Origin: Synchiropus splendidus
Taxonomy: Eukaryota; Chordata; Actinopteri; Syngnathiformes; Callionymidae
DNA: 64,000 nucleotides
Direction of reading: 5' to 3'
Assembly (NCBI RefSeq): GCF_027744825.2
Contig: NC_071337.1
Location: 10,169,031 to 10,233,030 of the forward strand
Numbering within the stretch: the stretch's first letter is position 1; each line of letters begins with the position of its first letter. Below are positions 48,201 to 60,300 of this stretch, piece after piece. Position numbers and translations under genes: made by a program. Below the pieces are notes generated by a model. The model searched no databases. It was not told the origin of the DNA and saw only the letters and a program-made list of their open reading frames with translations.

Positions 48201-51200
48201 GCTTTAACTGCGAAATTCTGCTGACCTTTGAGGTTATTTCTGCATCCACATCGGGTGAATGGTGTAGTAGGAGCAGTTAAGTCAGAGGCGCCTAGCACTT
48301 TTTAATGCACCCAAAGTAATAACAGGTCTCGCTGCTCAGTTGTTCCCCAGCCATGCTTGGGTTATTCCCTCATTATCCCATTCACAACAACCAGATAAAA
48401 AGTCAAGAGTTCATTTTCAGTGTGTTATTTGTAATCTCTACTTCTCAAAATCTGCTTTGTTTCATTTCAAATGGTGGTGGTGTTGGATGAAATTGTGTCC
48501 ATGTCCCGATACTCACAGACCTGACTATAACTGTAGGTGGGAGGAAAAAGCACAGGCGAAGTCCAGTTGCCTTCTGCATTGAGCTTGCTGCTTCAGTTGT
48601 AATAATAGCTGAGAAGTCTCATTTAAGAAGTACTGTGCCATGAGTCAAGTATGACTTAACTTTCACCTTCTCTCAATGCTTTTTGAGATGCATACTATAG
48701 TCTCGCACACTAGCAGAATCCCTCAGATTTTACTTTAATTGTATTGAAATCGTAAAGTAATGAGCACCAGATCCAAGACCTCTAGGGTTAAATACACATT
48801 AGAGCCCAAACCAAGAGACAGATCCCAAACCTGATTTTCAGTTGTTGATTAATTCACAGGCCCATTAGTGATCCTAATGTGATCCAGAGCCGTATAATAA
48901 GGACTCAAACCAAGTCTGTTCCAACAGGAATACTGTCGTCCTTGATGCAACAACGTTGCCCCAGCTCGCAGTCACAATGTGTCTTCCCTTCAAAGTGCTG
49001 GCTCTTTACTTTCTCTCTTTTCCGTGGCGCTAATGATCCGTCAGTGAAAAGACGGTGAATAAGCAGTCACAGCCTTGTGGCAGAATATATTACGTCGCGA
49101 GGTGCTCATTAGGATTGCTGTTGGTTTATTACAGATGGGCTTTAATAAATGGCATAGCACCATGTCAGTATATCATCCCAAGCTGTGAGGTAAACTACCA
49201 GCTGGAGCTTCTCTGAGGAGGAACACCAGTTCTATGGGTACTGATCTCACGCATCTTAGACCAATGCTGGTGGTTTAATATCGTGTGAATGGAGTCGACA
49301 TGCATTGGTACGTTCATTTATAGATGGGCAGCACTGGACAAATCAGTTATGAATCATAGTGTGATATTAATCTGCAGAGATGGCCATCTTGGGGGTAGTG
49401 GAGTAATCCTCTTATTCAGCGGCTGTGTAGCACACTGAGTGACCTACATAGGGCTTGTCTGGAGGCAGAGGGTGATGGGCAAGAGGGACGGGATGGAAGA
49501 GGCAGGGTTAATAACGGGTATCTAGCGTTGATAGGGGTTCCTTGACTGACCTCGCACCTGAGTGGTTGTAAGGTCTCAACATTCAGCACGCACACTGAAC
49601 ACCGACTTCAAGCTTAACTGCTTCTAGACTATTTCCAATTTTCGGCCAACTTGAGTATCCAATTCGTATAATCTCATCTGTGTTTCAAGTTTTCGACAAA
49701 TACTGAAAATGACGTTACAAACCTCTTAATTTAAATATGTTTGTTGTGTGGTCTTGCACTGCAGACGATATGTCAGGAAGACAATGTTCTTTAAAATAAT
49801 TAAAAACAAATTTTGTTAAATGTTCTTATCATTGTAGTAAAGTCAATAAGAGGTTTAAAAATATATAATTATACATGGTAAATCATTTTGAGTTTTCACA
49901 ATAGCTGTAAATTGTTGACACTGTTAACCAGCCAGTAGGAATCTTTGACGTACCTTCGGAAACTGCAGTTAACTCATGCATTAAACCAAATACTGATATA
50001 TTCATTATGGCGTGGTGGACGTCCGCTACTGTAAATCCTGGGACAGTGTCATGCTACACAGGTTCTTCTGATATTACTCCAAATGTAAATAGGATGTTAG
50101 CATTAATTACTTTTTCTAGTACTATGACTACTACTACTGCTACTGCTGGGACTAGTAAAACTTTATTCTTTGACCACTAGCACCATTGGCATATCAGTTG
50201 CTCACCAATACTAATATCATTTTATCTTCATCACCTAAAAATACTTTTTGTTTTTACATTTTTAAGAGTAAAAGGTAATGGGGTTGGAGAAGTGAAGTCG
50301 TATATTATTCTGATAAAGGCAGACACAGAATGTTTGGCTTCACTCTATGCTACAATCGCTGCTTGGAAGAGTGCTGAGCACCTGAGGTCTTGCTACTCCG
50401 TGAGCGATCAGAGGCCAAGTTCTTGGACTTCTATTGTAAATCTCAAGTCACCCAGAAGAACTGAGAGTGACAGCTGATCTAAGATCTCCCAGGTCTGGAT
50501 TGAAGTGGTGGCAAAGAACAACCATGGGCAGAATGAATCGAGACATATGGCTCTTCCTGGAGCTATCTGTGACCTAACATGATGCTGCACTTAACTCGCA
50601 TTGCCAATGAGGTTGACGGCAGCTAGCGTGACCAAAAACGGGGGATTTAAAGCTGCTGCCATAGCGTGCATGTGAGCACATGCATGGACCATTACTTGTG
50701 TAAGACATAAATGACGTTTTGTACCAAAACAAACCCAGTGATCCCTCTGTAATCTCTACACTCTGGCACTCCATCCTCTACAACCTCACACTTGCTGCCA
50801 ATCGACCAATAGCAGCCGTGCAGGGTCAGTTTTACAGGTCGAATGCGAAAGCTTTGGTGTTGAAATGTGAGGTCCAGAACTTCTCTGCCAGTTTCTCAAT
50901 GCTGAATCTGTACTGGAGTCAGAATGATCCATAAGTTTCTGGTCATCACATCATATCCTCCCACCCATCCCAGCTCCTTGGTGCGGATGACTTAGCAGCA
51001 AATTGCGCTGGTGGCTTTTCCTCCATTAACATTCTTTCATGAGATTTATTTCACTTCCAGTAAATGTTTGGAGTCTGACTGTAATCTGTGTTGCATAATG
51101 AATCACCTCTGACTCCTCAGCTTTGTCTGTCGCTCTTTCATTTATCATTGGAATATAATGAACAACAGCTGCCAGAGATTTAAAAAAAACAAAATACTAT

Positions 51201-52353
51201 TAGTACTCTATTAATGCTGTGAGCAAATGCCTCTCTGGAACGGACCTGTCACATCTTTACGAACAAATTATGAACAGAAATGCATTAATGAATATCTGTG
51301 TAGCTGACAGTGTCAAATTGCTTGTTGTTATCAATCTGTCTGATCGACTATACACTTGTTCAGTTGTAGATTTTGAGGTTTTACTGTGTGGCCACGTGGT
51401 TGTATGCCACCATGACTGTCAGAGTCATAATTAAATAATTGCAATGTTTTTTTGCATTTAGTATAAGCCTGACTATGCTTTTGCCTCATATTACAGCATG
51501 TTCACTTCCTGTGTTGTGTGCACGTGGCGTGTTATAAAGGTGTTCAGTTTGTCAAATGCAAAGCGCAGAGTTGACAAATCTGAAGTCACATGTATGCAAA
51601 CTGGTTAGTGTGCAAAACATGTCCAACCTGTCTTTGTATTATCCAGATGCAGTGTTGCTATGCCTGACAATTCTGAACCTGTCATTTAGGAATGAGGAAT
51701 GTTGGCGAAAGAGAACAACACAGGCGACACTGCATTGATTTATGACGCACATATGAAAGCTTTCACCTGCTTATGGGCCAAACACATGAATGTTGTTGTT
51801 CATTTATTTATTCTTTATGGACGCAGTGTGACTATCTAGCAGGTGTTGTTTTCACGTTCAGTTTTACTTGGAGAACTAACTGTTGTCTGCTTGTTGTGAC
51901 TCTTGTCACAAATGTTTTAGTAAGAAGTTACGATTTGTTGCAACCAGTAGGTCATTTTCATCTTTAATTCAACTCAAGTCAAGAAAGTTCTCCGGCTACA
52001 AAGCTCTTCCCTCACAAGCACTGTGCTCCTGTGTTTGCATGTATGGCTGTGTTTTGCATAGTCCAGATCTCCAGAACAAAGGGTGTCCATTAATGACAAA
52101 CTGATATGGATGGTGCCAACATCCTCTCCTAAATGAACCGCAGTCCCAGCCTCTGGATAGACAGTAGCCTAAATTGAAGGGAAGGCGTGAGGTTCAAACA
52201 GGCTCTGCAGGGACTCAGAAGGCGCCTGTATGAATGCTGAAGTGAGTTGGGAATGATGAAAGTCAGTGTGCAGGAATGCAAGCAGAGCTAAATGAGACTG
52301 GACTAAAGTACAACTATGATTATCGTCGAATAAACATCATTTTTCCGTTTCAG
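45287..52353. other. Large first intron of pals2 (inferred)
   Basis: About 7 kb without recognisable coding exons or classified elements. Assigned to pals2 only because of the donor at 45287 and the acceptor at 52353. Confidence 0.4.
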
Positions 52354-52404
52354 GGCCCATTGACCAGTTCACCAACTGAGGTTGAGCTGCGCACTCTTTC
52401 ATAG
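52354..52404 (+). other. Candidate 51-nt untranslated internal exon of pals2
   Basis: Bounded by a strong acceptor (TTTTTCCGTTTCAG) and a strong donor (ATAG/GTGAGT). All frames are short, so it would be 5' UTR. Its use is inferred from the paired signals only. Confidence 0.4.
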
Positions 52405-53242
52405 GTGAGTGCCTCTTCCCTTAATAAATGAATCATCTTTTCTTTACGCTCATGCGAGGACTTGTTTGAGGGGAAGATTTCACAAGATGTTTGCCATTAG
52501 AGGAAAAGTCCTGCAATATTCAGCCTTCCCCAGTTTTGGTTGAAGCTGCCATCGTTCTGTCTCAGTTCTAAGCACCGAATCCGTGAGCTGCTGTTATATA
52601 TGGAGTGATAATGAAAAGTGCAAAAGGATGTTTCTGAAATGTATAAAGAATGATAGTAAAATAGGCTAACTGCTTTACTATATGATGCTCAATAATAGCT
52701 GTACTTAGGACTGGGAATCAATAAGATTTGAACGATTCAGATTCCATTATCGATGCTGCTTAATGAGTCGGTTCCTTAGTGATGCGCCAATCGATTCTCA
52801 ATGAGCAAAAAGGGAGAGAAACAAATAGTAACAACAGATTTAAGTATCATTTTATATTTCATCAGTTCCGTTTACAATACAATACTGATACTGATTGTCA
52901 GCTTTTAAAGATTCAAATCAGGATCAAAAAGGATGTTTTTAAAACATGTTTACTGTTTTGTTTACTGTGTTGCACAAATAACAAGGAAACTTGAGTAACT
53001 GTCATTTAGAGTCCAAAAAGCTGATTTCGCATCAGTGAAACAGGAATGTGTCCAGCTGTCTGATCTGGAACAGAAATGAACCCAGTGAAGCCTGAACCAT
53101 GAAACAATTGACCGAGAGCTCCAGCTCTTTTAAACTGAGGTCTTTATTGGTCCCTGCGAGCAGTTTAAAACATCAGTGTACATGTTTGTATCTCATTTCT
53201 ATACTGAATATGTGGTCTTACTTGAATAACAATAGACTTTGA

Positions 53243-53460
53243 CTTAGACTAGACTTTATTGATGATGATGACTCCCTCCAGGAAATTTACATTTCCAGCA
53301 GCAATAGAGGCAAGAAAGGGCATGCAGTCAGGAAGAGCATCACACAGAGAATAAAAAAATAAAATAAAATAATAATACTAATAACCTAAAAATAAAATAG
53401 AAAATAAAATAAAAAAATAAAAAAGTTTTAAAAAGTTATAAACATGACATCTAAAAAAAA
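53243..53460. mobile_element. Retroposon 3' tail with A/T-rich repeat
   Basis: GACTTTATTGATGATGATGACTCCC...GGAAATTTACATTTCCAGCAGCAA resembles the antisense end of fish retroposons. It is followed by A-rich AAATAAAATAAAAT runs to 53460. Confidence 0.4.
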
Positions 53461-55504
53461 AATGCATTCATAATCTGACCATTTAACTCTGGATCTGAGA
53501 AACCAACAAGAGCGGAAAAACTTCTAAAATAAAAGGTTTTTAGCCATGTTGCTGTTCAAATGATGTTGCGTGCACTGTATTCAGAATAAAAATCATCTGG
53601 AAAATATAAATACGCGGACGAACATTTTAATTTTTGTAATGATACAAAAAAAAAACGACTGGCTACACCTTCTAAAGCTCCGTTTTGTTCACAGTCGAAT
53701 GACGATCCACAATGTTTGGTAATCCCAATAGCTCAGTTATGACAACCAGTGCATTGAAGTGAAAAACTGCTCTGACAAGGGTAAGATGTCACCACCTCCA
53801 TTTGGAGCATGCGTTTTATATAACTGCACATTTAATCAGTAAAAAGAGTTGGACATTCTGACAAAAAAAAGAGGTTCAGTGTCTTATCTGACAAAGAGGA
53901 AATACGTTTTCTTGACATTTGTAAACAAGGTGTGACGCATTTTAGCTGCAGTTGTGCAATAGGTGGCCTGAGGAGTTGATTTTGTTTTTTTTGCAAATGA
54001 CCTGATCATGGCGACTCAGTCCGTAATTGGGTCAAATTTAGAGTCAAGAGGCAGGATAGCAATGAATTCACCATGATCTATGGTGTCAGAGGTTGGACTG
54101 TCCTGGACCCGGAGGAATAATTGCATCCCTTCATGAAGGACGCGAGAGATGGTGTAACACAGAATTATCATCCAACTGCATGGTGAATGACTGGCTGCCA
54201 TACGTTGTTATTCACTGGATTGGTTCGCACCTCTGAAGGCAGAGGTTTTGCTGTCCATTTGACATACTAACCATTACAAGCAAAGAATGACTGCTATTCA
54301 AAACTTAGGTTCGAGGAGTGGTGCAACATAGCTGATGTTTTTACTCCAAGCGACTCACAACTGTTACTGCCCGAGGACACAGAGGGGTCCCACTGTCAAC
54401 TGACAGTAGTGAGAACAATTTCATTGCTTGGGAGCAGAGCCAGAGAGGAATAGGCTTTTTCCAAAAAATCAATTTCTGGAATTCCTGTTTATAACTGGAA
54501 GAAAAATGTAGTGTTTTGTTGTGACTCAATTCAGTGAAACTAAGCTAGTGATCATGAATCCAGACTTTACTGTATGCCCAGCACATCAAAGCACAGTATA
54601 TGTATGACATTATTTTACCAAAGGTGTGAATGCCAGAATCTATAAGGTAGAGTCAATATGAAATTGAAAAAAAAAGGAAAACCCACTACCTCTTATGACA
54701 CATTCAAACTATTTAAGTCCTTCTATTCAAGAGGAGTTGAAGCAAACTAGGCTTTCTTTTGATCATAGTCAGGCCAGGCTGTTTCGCTGTGTTTGCGCTC
54801 TAGATACGGCGAATGTGGCGGGCTCCGATGCTGTAATCCTGTGCTTTCCTGGCCGGATTACAATCCCACGTTCAGAGTTTGGGGGGGAGGGGCTGACTAC
54901 AGTGTTGATGGATAGAGGAGGGGCTGGAACGATGGATTAAAGTCTGCAGATCTCTGCACAGCTGTGTCAGTGTGGACGGGGTCACTGGCGCAACTCACTT
55001 CCCTAAATTATGCCAAACGCGTGAAATATTCTCGAGAGCCAACAGTGGAACTGTTGTACAGATGAAAGATTTGAAACGGCTTGATTTACTGACAGGATGT
55101 TACATCAAACACAGACCTTCTAGATAGTGTAACAATAAAAAGCAGTCCACTGCACAGAACTGGCACAGGTGCAGGGCCTGTAATGATTTCTTGTTGTCAC
55201 ATTTATTTTGGCCGCGTCATGATCTGTTTGTCCTGTAGTTACCCTGTCGTGATTATAATCACAATCTGAGGACATCAGTTTTCTTCAGTAAAAGATTTGA
55301 TCATAAAGTGAATAGGTTAGAGCATATAGTTGATTTCATTATTTGCTCTTATTGGACATCTTGATAATATGACCTTGCATTGTTTCCTTCCTTAGTCCTT
55401 GTGTGTCTCAGGTCAAGTTCCATACCAGGGTTTTTTTAATGCACCACTATCTTGAATATGCATATAAAGGTCCAGTGATGACATTGCAAGAAGGTTCTGG
55501 GTTC

Positions 55505-56100
55505 ACATACCTGTCAACCTCTGCCAATAACTCCCCTTATAAAGCGGTGCAATTCCCCTTATAAATTGAAAAGAAACCTTACTAACACAATCGTGGCACA
55601 TTTTAATATTTTATTTTTACTATTTACGTCACAGCAAGACAGACAATGTACTGGAAAATGATAAAAATAACATATATAAAAGCTCTTGCATTACATTTAC
55701 CATGTGCAGCATGTTTTAAAATAAATTATTCTTCCATCGTGTCTTTAAACCTTCCATTCCTCTTGCAACACAATTCAAAACAACGGATGTGGGCCGCAGT
55801 GCAACGCACATGTGCACACAACACTCCTATCGTCAAAGCCGAAAGCAACGAGAAAAATAAATGCGCGATTGAGGATAACTTTTGCTAGTATGATGCGCCG
55901 ACCGTCGTCAGCTACCAGCGAGACGAGATGATCCGTTTTGGATCCGAAATTGGTGAGTCGATATCGGTCTGGCATGACATGTTAGTGGAAATTTTTTTGT
56001 TCAAAATTTTTTTCCCCCCGCATAAAAGTCGTTATACGCGTACATGAAATTGTAAAAAAAACGTATAGAATACGGGGAAAACGTATATGTTGACAGGCAT
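55505..56100. mobile_element. 596-bp inverted-repeat element, unclassified
   Basis: Ends ACATACCTGTCAAC and GTTGACAGGCAT are near-inverse, and the hexamer GGGTTC directly flanks both (55499-55504 and 56101-56106). No transposase frame is visible. The size, short terminal repeats and flanking duplication suggest a non-autonomous DNA element in a pals2 intron; the superfamily is not recognised. Confidence 0.6.
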
Positions 56101-57303
56101 GGGTTCCAATCCATTGCTTGAGGCAGGCCTGGATTTAAACTGAACCTGGATCCTTTCTGTGTGGAATTTGCGGGTTGTACCATGTTGCTGTCCAAAAGGT
56201 AAAGACATGAATTGATGTCTCAATTGTCCATAGCTGTGGGTGACATGTCCAGAGGTGTCCCCACCTTTGCATGCCATGCAACTGGGCAGTAGCAGAAAGA
56301 GTTTTCCAACGCCTTTAAAGAAGAATCTTTTTTTGTGTATCAAAAGATGTAGCTGCATTATACAGACATACAAATATAAAGTAAATATTTTTATTTGTTT
56401 ATTGTTTACAAGAAAGACTTAAGAAAACTAAGTTTTAATATGTCAGTTCTCAACATCGTATCAAATAATATGATAGCAGAGAATGTGTCTATCACATCAT
56501 CCGTTTTTTTCAGAATACGAATATTTAGCAGTTCGAGAACGTTTTTCTACCGCTGTGTATGTTATATGAACTCAGTCTAACATTGAATGTTTCTTCTTAG
56601 ACACCAGTTAAACATAGGAGTGTATCTGTATATCACTGTTTAATGTCCGTTGTGATCCTGGTTTGGTCGTGGAAAAGCATTAGTATGGGGCTACGCAAAT
56701 GAACTTGACACTCACTCTTACTTCACTGTACAGTGGTGACATTTTTTTTGCAATTTACAGCCTTTTACGGTGAGAAGGGATGAGAAGAAAAACATTGTAA
56801 CAGCCAAGTTTAGTGGCGATTTCGGGAAAATAATCCAACCGGCCCATGCTGTGAGTTTCTGCACTGGTGTGCAGCAGGGGTTCATATCTGAGCAAATGAA
56901 AGAATGAAGGAGCAAAAATGGGAATGTAAGGTCAGGCCCCCTTCAGAAGGACTTATGTAAGATCACTTGCGTAACGGAATATTTAATGTGCGTGAGCACC
57001 TTCAGTATGTCTAGACATGACAGAAACTTCAAATTTGGGTGCACTTGCCTCAGCTAGAGGAGGGGTACTCAAGCAGATTCTTAACAGCAGGAGCGGATTG
57101 AGGGATTATACGAGGGGTAAGGGGTTGGGACAGGAGGGTATTAAAGCCGGCATGGAGGGAGGAGACTGAGGAGCGTTGCACGTCCACATCTGTGCACGAC
57201 TTCCTTCTCTTTCTGACACCGAGCTCGTCAGGATTGCTAACTTTACCCACTCTTTATTTATTCTGTCTCTCTCTCTCTGTGTGTGCTACTGATGGTGACA
57301 GTT

Positions 57304-60300
57304 ATGGAGGACGCCTGTCCCAATGGGGAGCAGGAGGAGGTGGTGCCAGCGGGACAGCATGGTGCAGCGGAGGCAACAGCCAGCCAGGAAGCTGATAACT
57401 CTCAAGGTAAGCCGCGCAGTAATGTTGTTATAATCTGATAAAAAGGTGCCATTGAAGAGAGCCAAGGGAGTTCTTTATTAGCATCCTTGTGGAGATGCAT
57501 TATTTAGAACAGGCATTTGTATTCCGCAGGTGTGAGTCTAGAGCCTCGGAGCACACGTTGACACGGTTATAGTCTCGCCGGTGTGCTACAGATGTGATCA
57601 GGGAGTGGAAGGTGCGCGGTTAAGCTTCGCTGCATGGAGGTTTTACATCAGCTACTATCACCCCAACAAGTTCCAGTGGTCAGCCTGCAAAAAAAATGCT
57701 TGCGGTGGCTTGGTAAAAAGCAACAACGAGGGAAGGTCATGTCGGAGCAGTCATATAACGTCCGTGAAAATAAACTGTATTTTCAGGTCATGGCCACAGT
57801 TCAATCTAGACCTCCTCTTGTGGAATTGTAATTTGTCATCGAGAGAAACATATGCAACCTTGTCATATCGGACCTCAGAATCGAGTGTACCAAGCTCGAA
57901 TAGTTAATGCTGAATATAAGTCATTTAAAAAAACGGATCACGCTCTCAGTAGGACCAAGGTAGTTTTTCTATTATTGTTCTAATATTATAAATATGCACA
58001 ATATTCAGACATGCATCTATGTGAACGCTTGCAGCAAAAAATTATGGAACATATTCATGGTTCCTCCCCGACTTCGATAGCTAGCGCTGAATGGTTTTCT
58101 GGCTCACTAGCTATTCGCTGCTGTGGATGGTTGTGACAAGTCCAGTCCTGGAACATTTTTGGTTCACATTTGTTCTTACTTTAGATTTCAGATTTTGTTT
58201 TTTAGCTACTGTGGAATATAAAGTCAAGCTAGCCTTGGTCCTTTACAGTTTAGTTTGTACTGGTGCGTTAGCTTAGCCTAGCATACATTATCGTGACGCT
58301 TTCCAGAAACAGATTTTTCAACACTGAAATAACAAATGCTGAAGTTGTAAATAAAAATGATTTCAATTCACATCGACAATCTACAGGCAGGGCTCTACTG
58401 CTTTCGGGACTTGTGAGGTCCACACCAGTATACAAAAGGTTTTTCCACCAGTCTGTTTTAAACTAGAAACATCAATTCTTCTTGTCTTCAATTCTTTGAA
58501 ATTGTCTTAACCATGATTCTTTTTTTTTGTTGGATTCAACTCATTTATGCATGAAACCAAAGCTAACGTTTCATCTTTTGGTCATCACCGTACTAAATGA
58601 TAAGATAAAATCTCTTGAAACTTAAATAATGTTGGAAAGCTTCATCATGAGTGAGAACGAGTGGCTATATATATTTAGCAATCACGCATCAACTCAGGCA
58701 AAATGCAATTTACGATGGTTAGCTCAAAGCTGAAGCAGATTTTAAAATATTAAACATACCCTGCTCACAACATACCACCGCAACAGTTTGGCTCTGAAAC
58801 GTCTAAACATTAAACATATTGCTGACGAAGATTATTGACTGGACGTATGATCATATCGTGTGCAGCCCTCATCAGTCAAACCAAGATATCTATATTTTTG
58901 TGCTTTAAAACAGCAAGTGGTTTTGTGGTTCACATCAATATTTAATTGCTTGTTTGTGTTCGACTTGGAGAACATGGTGTGCTCTCCAGCGGTCACAGCT
59001 CGGGGTTCGCTCAAACCCTACCGACTTTAGAGGCAAAATAAAACCTGCAAATCACAGCTTCAGTTTGAGAAAACAATTACATATATTAATTAGATTTACC
59101 CTCACGTTGTGTGTATATTATTATTTTAACTTAACATGTTAATTTTCTGGTAGGATTTATATTTCATGCAACATGGTCTCCGTTGTCGACTTGCGACAAA
59201 CCCAGAGTCATCTTTGTTGTTTCACTCTGGAACATTAAAGATCCAACTCAGTGAATCCTTGAAAGACTTCTTGGGTCCAAAACGCTGAAACTCCATGATC
59301 AATGGTACTTGAACATATTATTGGAAACCTGTTTTCGATAGCAAACAAATTAGAAGCAGACCACCACAGAACCTCCTATTATTTCCCCACTTTGAAGTTC
59401 AGTCTTTGGCCTCATGACCTCCACTGCATGTCAACATGACCTTCAACTAAGAGTAATTGTCAATATAATTATTGATTTGGTGAATTAAATGAAAGAACTG
59501 GACTTCTCAAGAGACGGCTGCTGTCTATTAAAAGAAACCAAAAATGTATTTTGAGGAAATAAAAGCCTTTTCATCCATCTTTAGTATGACCTAACGTACT
59601 GTGCCCCATGGCTGGGAGAAATTAATTTTTAAAACTGTTCATCAATACAGATTCCACTTTCAATGAATAATTCAGTCATTGCGTGTGTGTGGTTTTATCA
59701 AGTGATCAAAAGTTGCTGCAGAGTGCAGGCAGAATGGAGAGTGCGGTTACAAAAGGAGGATGTTTTGTGCAATTAATTTAGAAAGAGGCTCGAATCAGAT
59801 AATAAGTCACAAAAACACGACTGTTCAAAGGATTCAGTCTTGTTTCAGGTGTCTTATCTAACTCCCTCTGAAACCCCACGGCTACATGTTCAGATGCATC
59901 ATTATTTATGCTAACAGTAGGTCAAGAATTGCTGACTAGACATTTTTCTGTCCACATAAGCATAGGAGTCACCTACACAGGCAGACACACACGGGTTTGA
60001 GGAGCTTTAAGTGACTTAAAAGAGCTTACGTGGGCTCTGAGACCCTGGAATTAGGGTGTTGGCTGTTCGTCTCTCTCCGGTGTGTGAACAGCATTCTGAA
60101 GTCAAGACAAGAAAGTCAGCTGAAACACGACATGTGAGTTGCTACTTATTTTAATAACTCATTTCTGTAGCTCACTTCTCAAAGTCGATCCTAAATAATA
60201 GAAAACAGGCTTTGAAAGTCAGAGATACTCAGTAGCGTATATACAGTATACTCAGTGTAGCCGTCTACTGAATTGTCTACTTTATACATCAGTAAAAATA

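Noticed and set aside
56032..56373. 113-codon minus-strand open frame
   Set aside because: Crosses the right boundary of the inverted-repeat element and shows no domain; judged chance.
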